From assembly GCA_020226215.1 (NCBI GenBank), contig CM035233.1, positions 37,966,027-38,030,026 on the forward strand: a stretch of 64,000 nt of DNA, written 5' to 3'. Of this stretch, positions 40,194 through 52,293 are shown piece by piece. The first letter of the stretch is position 1, and every line of letters starts with the position of its first letter. The position numbers were made by a program, and so were the translations under genes. This DNA comes from Sindora glabra. Its lineage: Eukaryota; Streptophyta; Magnoliopsida; Fabales; Fabaceae. Under the pieces are notes generated by a model, which was not told where the DNA came from, did not search any database, and was given only the letters and a program-made list of their open reading frames with translations.

Positions 40194-41260
40194 CCTTATT
40201 ATAAAAATAATTTAAATAAGTTAAATGATTTAATTTAATTAAATTACCTAATTACTTAATATTTCTAAACTCTTATATTATTTTACAGTTTACTCATTAT
40301 TTTGTGTTTTTTGGTTTGATTTGTTGACTTTTTTTTTCCCTGATCAATTTTATTGTTGGCAATTCAAGTATTAACATTAAAAATTATTATAGATATGATA
40401 TAAGATATTTAATTCTATTATAAATACTTTTCAAACAATCTAAAATTAAAATTACTAAAAAAATTAATCACTATTACTTCTAACTTAATAAAGTATTTTT
40501 CTGTTACTCATTAATAGAATAAAATATTGTTAACACTATCGATGAGTAAATTTTAAACTTCCTAAACTAATATCATTAAATAGTATAGATAAAATTATGA
40601 TAGATTTAATTTATTACAAAATATTTAAAATAAATTAGAGATTTAATGTAATCAACTTATATAACTATATATTTAATTTTTTAACTCTTATATTATTTAA
40701 TACTAGAATCCCATATTTTGCTTTTTTATTTTTATTGTATATTTTCTTCCCTTCTTTTTAGTTCCACTCATATTGCTTGTAACTCGTATGCTAATATCAT
40801 TAGGAAATATAGATATAATACTTCATATTTTATTCTTTAACTATTTTATTTTACAAGAAATTAAAAATTTACTTTTATTGAATTATATAGTTATTTATTC
40901 TATTTCTACCTCTTGTATCACCTCACAACCTACTCGCAAGTTGTTCTTCTTTTCATTTATTATATTGCATATCATTTTTCTTAATATCTATTTCTATGTC
41001 ATATATCTTTTGTTGCATATTTTAATTTTTTCACTCCTATTCCTTATAATTTAAACAATGACACCATTAAGTAGTATGAATACCATACAAAATATACTTA
41101 ATTACAAAATTATTCTAAATAAATTAAAGATATAGTTAAATTAATTAAGTTATCTATGTTTTTAATTCTCATATTACAATTCATAAAATTATTATTTACA
41201 ATTTTAAATATATAATTATATAATAATTATAATAGGTTAAAATTATCATTTTTTAATTTT
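39600..41260. repeat. degenerate ~215-265-bp AT-rich tandem array
   Basis: About six diverged units with the order TTCACTCCTATT-like, AATATCATTA(A/G)-like, ATATAGATATAATA-like, AAATAAATTAAA(G/T)A, then TTTAACTCTTATATTATTT. Clear starts of the ATCATTA block lie near 39893, 40370, 40572, 40790 and 41063. The array runs up to a Helitron-type 3' end, and Helitrons often hold tandem repeats near that end. Unit similarity to the repeats at 7.65-8.56 kb and 30.1-30.6 kb is evident. Confidence 0.55.
40124..40192. repeat. (AT)n microsatellite
   Basis: About 69 bp of AT dinucleotides inside one unit of the degenerate array. Confidence 0.95.
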
Positions 41261-41280
41261 ATTTATTAGTTTTATGTTGA

Positions 41281-41322
41281 CAATAATTACACACCCGTGC
41301 AAAGCATGTGTTAAAATACTAG
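41281..41322 (+). mobile_element. Helitron-type 3' terminus, plus orientation
   Basis: ACACCCGTGC, AAA, GCATGTGT forms a hairpin that ends about 11 bases before CTAG, which is followed by T. This is a good match to plant Helitron 3' ends. The body extends leftwards and includes the AT-rich tandem array; the 5' TC end was not located. Confidence 0.6.
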
Positions 41323-41559
41323 TTTCCGTATTGAAAGAGGCGTTTGAAATTTTTAATTTGGGACTCTGGTGCAAACTTTATTTACTTCCCTCCCTAATTA
41401 TCATATCAAGAAGTGGTGGGTAGGTCAAATTTTGGGAATCATGCACCTAAAACATGGAAAGCGCATAGCTAGCCACTCCCTAGTTTCTGCTATTTTCCTG
41501 ATTTTTGCAAAACCATTGTCGTCCTCTCCTTTGGTTCACTCGCATTTGCTTCTCGATTG

Positions 41560-42221
41560 CTACTAGTTGAATATTTCGATTACCATCTATTATTATCTGT
41601 GCGTATGCAACTACGAGTCTATTCTATAATATGGATATTGATGGGGTCTGTAGCCCGCTTGCAAACTTGAGCCAAGGGAACCGCTATGAAGATCTCTAAC
41701 GGACTCCATGCCTATAGATCCAGAGACAAGGCACGAATAGCTTACAGCATCATCCCTAGCATCGTGATGATTTGCTTATTTATTTAAGTAATAAACCTTG
41801 TATTTTCATTGAGCCCGATCTTCTTGACACACTGCAATACATTTGCGTAACTTTTTCCCAGCCTTGGATCCATGAAATCCGATCCACATCTATGTGGGAT
41901 TTTGCAGTCTACTTAATATTTCAATGCAGCTGCTAACATCTCATCTTCGCTGAGGAGGACTATAGATTTTAGGAATCTCGTATTCCTTAGACAACTTTTC
42001 AATCCATTTCATGACCTTTGATGGACGGATATATTTGCCTTGAAATATTTTAGAATTCCTAGCCATTTGTATCATATATCGCACTGTGGATGCCCATTTT
42101 TTTAGGTTATTTATGTCGTTTCTCTACTTGGCCCTTTTAAAGTATAGAATTTGCATATATATTGATAGAGGTTAAATAGGGAGGATTTTCACCTTTTCTC
42201 TGTTTACCTTTTTGGTATCTG
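41560..42221 (-). other. unidentified gene-like fragment
   Basis: GC-richer sequence without an intact frame. On the minus strand about 41960-42105 translates as RNSKIFQGKYIRPSKVMKWI and continues with EKLSKEYEIPKIYSPP. Another piece (about 41820-41905) reads KIPHRCGSDFMDPRLGKSYA. These look like remains of real protein-coding exons, but I cannot assign a family. It lies directly left of direct repeat B, just as the ULP1-like gene lies left of repeat A, so it may be a second cargo gene under a copy of the same upstream region. Confidence 0.4.
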
Positions 42222-43020
42222 TACCTTATTGTAATGTTGCATTGTGAGGACCCAACTTAAGAATCATCAATTCACTAAATGAGAGCATTACCCGGAGAGA
42301 AATTAACTATTGACACACATGAAACCACAATTAGCACTTGACACCTAAACTGTGTCTGCCTTCAGGGGACGGTTTGTAATTCCCTAGATTGAACTTAATT
42401 TGATGTAGATAGTTGACCATCTTCCATGTAGACTGCACAATAGCACATCAATTGGAGTGGGAGACCCTTGTTTGGTTATCCTCTCAGATGGCAAGCAAAT
42501 TCAGAAGGGCGCGCTTTGGTTGACGAAAGGAGGGACAAGTATTTACACAGCGGTCATTGCACCTACAGTTGAACGGGCACCGAGAGAAAATACAATGGGT
42601 AACAGCCCTACGTACCACATACGGATAGCTTTTTCACAAAGGGCCGATATGCCCGTATTCCTATGTACAGTGCATTAAATGCCATCATGATGCCCACTTA
42701 CACTTTCATCCTTGGCTTATAGTTTGGAAGGGACATCACCCACCATCCCGTTCCTTTTGGATGCTGATGAGCCTTGAAAATTGTTTGCATCAACTACGTG
42801 GGGGACTCCAATGAATATTCAGTGAAATTCTATGCTTTTTATTGGTATGGATGTTAATTGATCCATACTTAGTAAATGGCGTGATTTTAATGACAAAGCA
42901 AATTTGCTCATATCATAATGTATACATTAAATTCCATAGTTCTGCAATATAATAACTCGCCAAGATTAAGCGGTGCTGATCAAACAAAGTTTATAAATAT
43001 CCTTTTGAGGAATGGCAACG
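42222..43020. repeat. direct repeat copy B
   Basis: Same orientation as copy A (35400-36145), with scattered differences and small indels; the two copies are about 6.8 kb apart. A 73-codon frame here is not shared with copy A and is not a gene. Confidence 0.8.
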
Positions 43021-44549
43021 TTTATTTTAAGCACATTTATTTACCCATTGCTTTTAACTAGTATACCTCAATGTTTTTTTCATGGCTAAAAAATTAACAT
43101 ATCCACATTTTTTTTATATCTAATTAAATTAATTCTTAAAGTCATAAATGTTAGTATAAGATCCAAAGATGTAATTTCTTATTATTAAGGATGATAAACC
43201 TGGGAGAAATTTAACAAAGTTTGAGACCAATACCCTTATCGATTAGTATTGTAGTTTACATGCTAACCTGCAGTAGAAATTATTCAAAAATTAATTTCTA
43301 CTGTTCCAAATAAATCCTCTATTTCAAATGGAAATATATAAGGATTAAATTTAAATGTAATTACTCCTCACTTCCAACTTTTTCTTCAGATTGTATGTTA
43401 TCCTTCCAAAGGCATATACGTGATAGATTCACTTTCATAGTATGTGACGTAGCACATATTTTAAGGCTTGGTTTTCAAAACATGTATCAAGCCTCTCACA
43501 AGATAAAGTCTGGTTGTGGCCGATTCTGGCTTCCCGATTTTTGAACTGTTGAATGTGTTAAATCATAAAACCAAATTTTTGTAAAATCCTACATATATTA
43601 TAGTTAAATTAAAGAATTTATAATATTTATTAGATTCAAGTTTAATTTACTATTAATATAATTAAATTTTATACTATGACTTCTCAGTATGTTAATAAAA
43701 ATGTCAAAAAAAACATTTTATTATCATAAAAACTTCCAACTATCAATGAATTTTAACTAATATGTAACCTTTAAATATACTGAAAATGTAGGGCATTTTA
43801 TTCAAATAATAAATCAAGTGTAAATTAACCTTCATTAGTAGATGTATTTTGAATCATTACTTGCACAAATTAGTTATATAGACATTTTTTTGTCATGTGC
43901 TATCACATGAATAAGGACTACTAAAACTATCTTACTATTAAAAAAAACTATTAATTAATATTGTATTTTTATAACATGTCATACTCTCATTGATAGATTG
44001 ATAAAAAAAATTTAATAATAACGATAAATCAAATCTACACTTTATTTGTTATACAAATACCTAATAAAAAAATGTCCTTTTAATCTGGAGATTCAACAAC
44101 TTTAAATAAAAAAAAAGACCAAGTGACGTGGACAATATTACTCAAGTCTCTTGCTTTAATTTTTTTGCTGTATGCTATATGTATTAATTATCTTATTATC
44201 TTTTATAATTAAAATTTGATGTTGAAATAATCATCAATAAAAAATTCAAATTTAAAAAGCTATTTTCCTTAAATCATGCTTGGTTATTATTATTTTGGTC
44301 ATGCTATGATGTGAGCATAGCTATGAATAACCATGCTTGGGTACAATATATCATAACTCAAGTGAACTCTTGGTACCTTCGCAACACAACGTTCAACAAA
44401 CAAAGGTTCTCCAAACAAGACTTCTCTGCTGCTCTTTCAGTGAATGTCATTAATTTAATCCAATTGAGAATCAAGGATTCAAGTTTAATTATGCACAATC
44501 CTTGCCTAAATCGAGTAATCATGCATAGGTATACGCATATTTGTGTCTG
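43021..44549. other. AT-rich stretch, no gene identified
   Basis: No recognisable coding region. At 44311-44550 a short GC-richer piece carries a plus-strand frame of 111 codons without any domain or homologous frame elsewhere in the window. Confidence 0.4.
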
Positions 44550-45457
44550 CACTAGCTATAACACAATATACATCAGTTCCTTATATGTACCCAGCAGAGG
44601 TAAATCATATAATAGTCAACAGCAAAGGGGTTCCAATCGACATTAGCTACATTTTTGGCAAATATACATCTTCATACACGTGTATCTAAAATTTAGTGAT
44701 GTTATCAATGGCTGGAAACATCCAACCTTGCCACCTATACATGTCTATAATACAAAAGTTAGTGGGCGCCACAAATCCCAGCACTCACACATGACCAAAA
44801 TAAAACAATGATATGTGCAGTGAGTTATGGCTTCACATTCTTCCAAAATCAACCCTACTACAATTTGCCTTTAATTTAACTCCAAAAAGTTTAAAGACCA
44901 GTCAAATATGATTAGCCCAAATACTATGTACACGTGCTCTTTTAGGAAACACCACTCAGCACAATGGGAACAGCCTTCAGTTGACAGTTGGCATAGGAAC
45001 CTCCCCTGTAAAGGATTAGCATTGCATGTTGTAAGTAAACCAGCGGATTGCCATGTATAGCATATGGAAATAAAATATTTTAAATTAACCATCCACTCAC
45101 ATAATACTTACTCATGTCATGAAGGCTTTACCAATACCTTTATTCCATGAACTCGTGCACAGAACTCTGCAAATTACAAATGTTATAGTCAATGTCATCA
45201 AGATTTATTCTCTGCTATATGTTACCCAGATGCATATACAACGAATAAACTTGTACCGCCTCCCCGCTCCTAGATGTAGGTCCTGAATCCAACTCTTCTG
45301 AATCAGTAGAATATGCACTAACCTCATTCATTGAATGCATAATGATATTTGGGCAGCTCCGAATATTGTGACCTATTGTTCTAAATTTTGTACACATCTT
45401 AATTCTTTTGCCAGTCTTTTGGGGGCCACCTTTTGTTTTTACAGGGATAGGGGCCAC
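44550..45457 (-). pseudogene. second transposase 3' end, inverted copy
   Basis: The frame at 45215-45457 on the minus strand matches the last 80 codons of the transposase at 27103-29415, including the shared end YSLYMHL. The zinc knuckle has lost its second Cys: CTKFRTIGHNIRSC in place of CAKCRTIGHNIRRC. The downstream 660 bp match the transposase 3' flank as far as about 30110. Everything upstream of the last 80 codons is missing and is replaced by unrelated DNA. So the element once had, or gained, inverted transposase ends on both sides. Confidence 0.88.
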
Positions 45458-47807
45458 CTTTCGTTTTTACAAAAGCACCGAAGACAAGAAAAATTAGAGC
45501 AGAGATAAAGAAAAAGGTATGCTACATCCTACAAAGTCGATATAAAAAGAAAGAAAAACAGAAGGAACATGGATTTAGGTCCCCTACTCTCTTACTTGGA
45601 ATAATGGATTTGGATGGACTCATTTTCTTTTGGGAGGAAGAGACCTAGATATTTACCAGTAAATCCCAAACTATATAGAGAAAAATGATGGACCTAATCT
45701 AAAAACACTCTAGAGTCACTCTCTATCATAATGGTAGATCCCAAGTTTAAGGGTTTTATTTTAGTGATTATATGAGTTCACTTTAAAGGCTTCAACTTAA
45801 TATTCGGAGTGCTTGAATTTGACATTTTTCAAATGGAAGTTCTTATATGAATGGATGAATAGCAACTTAAATGGAAGTGATTAAATTTTACCTCATATCT
45901 TTATTTTGTGGGCTGCTATTAATGTGATCATGCACTCCTAACTATTCTTCCCACCCTTTGGGTTCCTCTATATCTTGCCGGGGGGCACCAATTCTAGTCT
46001 ATCTTATGGGTCATCTACTTTGTTACAATATTATCAAATAAGATATTTGTGACAACTATAAAAATGATCAAGTATTTAAGTTAGACAGATAATTTTAGGA
46101 TGTTATCTTATGGACTCTAATTTTCTTGCATGATGATAGAAGAATTTCATGTTTATTGTGGATTGGCATGATAGACCATGGTATGGGTTTGAGCTATTCA
46201 ATGTTTTAGTCTAAATAATCATATGGAAATGATTTTACTTTTGCACTGAATCATGTTCATATTGCATCCTTTGTATTTATAGTCTTAAGATTTCACTTAT
46301 GTATCCTTTTGAATCATTGGTTTGCAGGCTTCATCCGTGCTTAGGTTTCCTAATTTGAATGATTCTGTTATTGAGCACTGCTTGATAGATCTCAAGGGAA
46401 GCTATAGTTTAAATGTTGTTCATATGTACAAAGTTGTTTAATGTTTAGTTTCCAAGCATAAAATGCTTGTGCATATCAATAATTTTGCACAAGTTTTAGG
46501 CAAGTTTACTTTTTAGCGTATTACACTAATGTTTCCTAAAAAAAGAATGTCAGCACAGAAGCATATAGCAGAAATCATCTGCTAAATATACCCTGATATT
46601 TAAATTAGTGGTTAGCTTGGTAAAATAACAATAGAAAATATCAGTTAGTTTAGAAATGAACATACCTTAGCACTTTATAGGATCCCTTAGTGGCTTTGAA
46701 AGCTAATGGGACAAAAATTTGCTAATGCTTACAATCTGTATGGAATATATGAAACTAAAACAATTTTGATAAATTTTCAATAATCAAACTTACCACAATA
46801 TAGTCACTTGTTTGAGATTGAATCTCATATTAGTTTGGATAAGTCCATCCTTTTCAACTATAATGTAAAGTAATATAAGGAATAGATTCTATGTCAAATG
46901 AGAGTTATGGTAGTAAAGACATACTGCTACAAAACACTCTTCCTGGATGTTATCTTCAGGATAAAATGAAGTTAAGGTAATAATTTGTCACGAAGATGAA
47001 GTTATGGCTACAAAATATGTTAGTTTAGTGTTTAGGATTTTGGTTCTCCTGCAATGGCCATTATCTCTATCTCTTTAAAATTTTCTTGAAAACCTAAGTT
47101 GGAAAGTCTGTCATATACTATCTAACTATGCATTTATGTCGGTTAATCATAGGGGAAAGCATTATACCATTTTATCTTGCATATCTATTTTCTTTGCTAT
47201 TGTATCAGTGTTTTGTGATGGTATTCCAGCATGATAATGTGGCATTTGCAGTAACAGAGAGTAGTTGTGACCTGAATGGATTCTCATAAAGTTTCTGATG
47301 TAATTTCTCAGTTTGCAATTGATACTATCCTTATGAATGAAAATGAAAGGAATAGTTTCAATATGTTCAAAATAGATGGCTTACTTTTAAGTTTTTTTAT
47401 TTAGTTTCATATTGACAAAATCCTTCTCATTTTTTAATTCTGTAAATGATAAGGGATTTCCAAAATTTTTGCCGTTTCCTTAGCTTTTCACTTTTTTTGT
47501 TATTGTAGGAAGCTATAGTTCTATCCCTCTTTGTATCTTTGTAGAAAACTATAGTTTTTTTTTATCCTTTCTGATATTCTCTAAAATTCCTTTATTTAAT
47601 ATAATGCAGAAATTACCTTCCATCTTGATTTTTTTTACATGGATGATGAATGTCATAAATACACCTTAATTGTATATATGTAAAAAAATTTATTAGAAGA
47701 AATTGATTTTTCTTTGTGAGCCAAACAATGGAAAACGAATTCATTTTCCATAATATATGTTTTCTTACGAAAACATTTCTCAGAAATTCCATTTTCCTCT
47801 AGACCAA
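45458..47807. other. unidentified gene-like insert
   Basis: About 2.3 kb that interrupts the homology between the inverted transposase tail and the right inverted repeat. It has lower AT than the repeats and intron-like T-rich tracts. TTTGCAG at 46321-46327 precedes a piece translating ASSVLRFPNLNDSVIEHC and continuing LIDLKGSYS, an exon-like phrase I cannot assign to a family. No complete frame. A captured host gene fragment is possible. Confidence 0.35.
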
Positions 47808-50800
47808 TTGAGCCACAAGTTTACAACTTAGATATTTCCCTTCTTCTCCTTGTCCCATAATTTGATTCAACCTATCTTCCTTTAACCATTATATTCCGCA
47901 AATCACTACTATTTTTTGCATAAATGATAATGCTTCAACTTAGCTTGGCTAGCTAGCTGGAACTATTCATCATTTATTCATCCTCGACTAAAATGATAGA
48001 AAATGTGGGCTTATTTGCATAGTACATAGTAATTGATAGTCCACTAGTTCTGATATAATAATAGAGTGAATTTTATTTAAAATAATGGGTAATAAACATG
48101 GAAAATTATATTGGCTTAAGAAAAGGACTACTAAATTGAATATCATTACGAAGTTGATTCTGAATGTGCAAGTGCACTAATACCTACGTGTATAATATTT
48201 TAACATGAATATTGTGGGGATCACACTTTTCTAATATATCCAAAAATACATAAGGAATGATACGTGTCTCTCCTCGTCCAACTAATAATAGATGTATGAT
48301 CATCCCTCATAGGTCTAAAAGAAGCACATACTTCTTAAGTTTTTAATCCACAAATTTATTAATTTCATTTATAAAATTAAAATCATAAATTGCTAGAAAA
48401 ATAATTTCTAAATTAAAAAAATGAGTATAATAATTTTTAATAATGTTTTATTTGTGTAATTTTATCTTCGTGTGTAATTTTGCTAATAAGTAATATGATA
48501 TAAAGTTTACTTGTGTAATTTTATCTTCATGTGTAATTTTGCTAATAAGTAATATGATATAAAGATAAAATTGTACTAACAGAGTTTTATTCAAATTATT
48601 TCTAATTTATTTCATAATTAAGCAATGATTTTATTAATGCTTTACAATTTGATATATAAAAATTCTATTTTTCTCTTGAAATTAGAGGTTATTGTGTGTT
48701 TTATCTGATTGTATAGTGAAGTTCCCATAAGAATTTGCTATTTTAACGGATTGTATATCAAAACAACTACTATAATTGATGGACCAATAAAATTAGAAAT
48801 AGTCTACCATTTGAAATTATTTGTAATCCATATAGAATCAACACAGAGAATGCATATGGAGAACAGAATCTTACTTTATATTCGGCATTTTTTATCATTT
48901 ATGATGTTTATCAATGATTTCATTGTTAATATTTTATCTTAAAATTAAAGAAATTCAAGTCATTCACTTATGAGCAAAGATATCAGTTGAGAATATATTT
49001 GCATTGTCACACCTAAATGACCAAATTGAAGACAAAACTAAAACATGTACCATCTGTGAGGGGCCAAAGTGTCTTCAGTAATTATATTCTTTAGTTTTCT
49101 TGCAGAGGACAAAGTTCAGAATATATTTGCTTCAATAATTATGCTCACATAAAACTAAAACATACATACTATAAGGATTAACTAAAGAAGAGATTAGAAA
49201 ACTTACTTGGGATTCTTGAGAGGCTTTTTTTTTTCTTGCTCTTTAGTGGTTGTTAAGGAGAAAAAAGTGTCGAAACTATCTGGTTTAATCCACCAAGGTC
49301 CCAAAATACTCATGTGCTTGGAGAAACAATGGCTACTGCTTCTTCAAACAAAGAGGATGAAGTGGACATAGCTGCAAGAAACATATTACCCTTTAAGTAA
49401 ACTCCAACAAAGGAAACCCAAAAAAAAATGCAAAATACAATATTCCGTGTCTCTCTTTTGCTTGGTAACTATGAGAATTTTATATGCCATTTAATTTGAT
49501 TTTTCAAGTAATAAGCCACTTGTGCACCATGGAGCATACCAAGAAGGAAAGACTCAGATATGCAGAATTAATCCTAAGTTTGGACAGAACTAAATGAACA
49601 CGTGGCAAAGAGACATATAGATATAGAGTAAGGGGAATCATTTATTCACTTGGTGGTAAAAATGCAAAGTCAATCTCATGAAGAGCTGATGATGGAGGTG
49701 ATGATAATTTTGGGTTATATGTCTCCAACGTCCCTATCTAACTAGGCCATGGAATGCTCGTCTGAGCATCTCTGCACATTTCTTTTAGTTTTTCTCAGTA
49801 TGTGTGTATTTTTCTGTCTAAATAGAATTCACCAAGGGACTCCACCATGTAACCAAAATGGAAAAGGTAGATACTAATAAGATTTTCCCTAAAAAAGGAT
49901 CACAGTAATTATGTATACACTCAACAGGCCGAACCTCTGCTCTTCATCTGATTAGATGTACAAAGAGGGGAAAGAAAGGAGGAGGAAAAAATTATACATA
50001 AACTTAATAGGGTATATTTGCCAATAATTTATAATATGGTAGAGAAGAGAAGGGTGGTGATGATAGTGGCAGACGATGGAGGAAGAAGTCCATGGCAATT
50101 TTGAAAAACCATTGAGACTAAAAATGAAAAAATAGAAATGGTTGAGGAGATGGAGTGAAGACTTAAAAAAAAGGAAAGCTAAATAAGCCTGCAGAGGGAG
50201 AAGCAAAGGTGGGTGATGGAGTGGCAAGACAAAGACTTGGAACCTGGCAAGATTTCATCTCATTTCTCTAGAATAAGGACTCCTCCGAGAGGATACAAGA
50301 GGATATAGATTTCAATTATATTTGTTAAATGACAGGACAAAGACAATGCAAAAGCCAGACATGAGAGAATCCTAAACAAATGTAATTGGCAATCAAGTAA
50401 GACGTGCGTTAGAAAAAAAAATAGGAAAGAAAAGCTTCGCCTTCGTATTAGCTTCTCTTCACCTTCTACGTTTGCTTCGAAAACACCAGCAGTAGCTACA
50501 AACCCAACCCAGAAAAAGGAGAAGGCACAAACTTAAAGCTAAAACCCTCTCTCCCACACTCAAAACTAGAGAAGAAGATACATATTGAAAAAAACACAGA
50601 TCTTCTAGCTTCATAAGTAAAAAGGAGAAGGAAAACTTACCTCTTCTGAGAATGGCTTCGAAGATTAATAGCGTCAATGTTACAGCCACAGCAATCACTC
50701 TTGTTCGACTATCTACAATAGGTATTTGACATTTTCATCACGTCGATTTCAAACTCTAGAGATAAATGTCTGAGGAAAGAGCCGCAACAATCTGTCTGGT

Positions 50801-51088
50801 TTTCAAGTTCGGATGAATGCTGCATACCATACCTTCCTTCAATGGAGGGTTAGGGATTATTTTAGCTGAAGTGGATCAAAACTACTGACTTGGCAATACC
50901 CCTTCCCCCTCACTTCCACGTCACATTTGCTGTTATCATGTAAGGGATATTTTGTAAATAGTCAAACTGTGAGGATTCAATTACAAATCTAAGTGGGCTC
51001 CACGTTTTGATGACTTGGACCATTGTTATGCTGCCACTTGCCTGGGTTTAGGAGCCCTTGCTTTTCATAAGACACCGTAGACACCACC
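47808..51088 (-). repeat. right terminal inverted repeat of the MULE
   Basis: About 3.28 kb, reverse complement of the left arm. It contains one copy of the segment that is duplicated on the left, and has its own small tandem duplication of about 59 bp (48450-48565, repeating GTGTAATTTTGCTAATAAGT). The arms differ by many substitutions and indels, so they have been separate for some time. Reading frames in this arm (for example 50459-50698) are not conserved in the left arm. Confidence 0.85.
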
Positions 51089-51117
51089 ATATATATATCC
51101 ATTAAAAAATCCAATGA
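51089..51117 (-). repeat. Copia LTR, part right of the insertion
   Basis: After ten bases of AT, CCATTAAAAAATC matches the end of the LTR at 17489-17502. This is the outer end of the split LTR and the strongest evidence that the 28-kb element is inserted in it. The exact last base is uncertain. Confidence 0.65.
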
Positions 51118-51309
51118 TCACCGCCTTGACTCATATCATTTGCTCATTCAAATATTTAGCAAAAAAAAATAAATCAAAGACCAATCTTCTAGCTTATTCA
51201 TAGAATATTAGAATTTGCCAATATGGTCAATTTCAATGGGTGTATCTTTAATTTATGACCATCAGACTTTGAATTTGATTTACTTTAGCTATGACATCAA
51301 TAATTTTAA

Positions 51310-52290
51310 ATGACATTTGATTTATGGAATTAAATGTCCTTAAAAATCTTAATATTTTTGAAAATATAATTTTTAAGAATTTAATTCATGAGAATATGGT
51401 ATTTCTATATTTTATTCATTTAGAAATATTATTAAAAATATTATAATATTATATTTTAACTATTTTGATTATTTTAAAATATTATTTGATTACAAAAAAT
51501 ATTTTCATTAAAAATCGAGTAGTTTTTAATGATATGATACCTAACAGTAGTCACCATTAATAATGGTAGTGATAGTAATGACAAAACGATAATCATTGAT
51601 AGTGAATGGTATCTAGTAGTGATCATCAGGAATAAGTGGTGGCTAATTGTGATCATTGAAGATGAGCCATAATTGATGGTAGTCATCGATGATGGATGGT
51701 ATCAACAATGGTCATTGACAATGAATAATGGTTGGCGATGGTCATTGATAATGAATGATAGCTGATTAACAATAGGTAATAGTGGACAGTGATAACCGAT
51801 AATGAATAATGGTGAACAACAGTCACTAATGGTAAATAGTGGCCAATAATGATTACTGACAATAGGTGATAGTTTGTGATAGGTGGTGATGAATGATGGT
51901 TGCTAGTGAATGATAGTCACTAACACTAGGTGGTAGTTGATAATAATGATCATTTAAAATAGTGATGACTAATAGTGGTCACTAGTGATATATGGTGACA
52001 GATGGTAGTCATTAACAATATATGGTAGTGGGCAATAGTTGATTGCGATAAATGATGGAATGGGCAAAATAATCTTTTAATGTCAATTAAATATTCCAAT
52101 GTCATAGAAATGTAAAATACTCACCTACTCCCACAAAAATATTTTAGGATAATATTGGGCTAAAAACATACATAGGGATGTAAATATTCCGGAAAATATT
52201 TTTTAAAAAAATTGAACTAAATATAGGAATTTTATATTCCTTTAAAATATTTTCAAGAATGTAAAAAAAATTTACAAACCAAATGCCACC
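51310..52290. mobile_element. PIF/Harbinger-like MITE filled with a decayed minisatellite
   Basis: The left end TGACATTTGATTT and the right end AACCAAATGCCACC are imperfect inverted repeats, and TAA lies at both borders, as for PIF/Harbinger elements. The subterminal parts contain mirrored AAATATTTT-type words. No transposase. Family assignment is tentative because the left terminus is degraded. Confidence 0.5.
51530..52070. repeat. degenerate GAT-rich minisatellite
   Basis: About 540 bp of decayed tandem repeats built from words such as TGATCATTGA, AATGAATGATGG, GGTCATTGATAATGAATGA and TGGTAGTGGGCAATAG. The period is about 30 bp with variations, in strong contrast to the AT-rich flanks. Open reading in one direction is short and without meaning. 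Confidence 0.8.
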
Positions 52291-52293
52291 TAA

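Noticed and set aside
44311..44646. 111-codon plus-strand frame
   Set aside because: No domain, no homologous frame in the window, and it overlaps the border of the inverted transposase flank.
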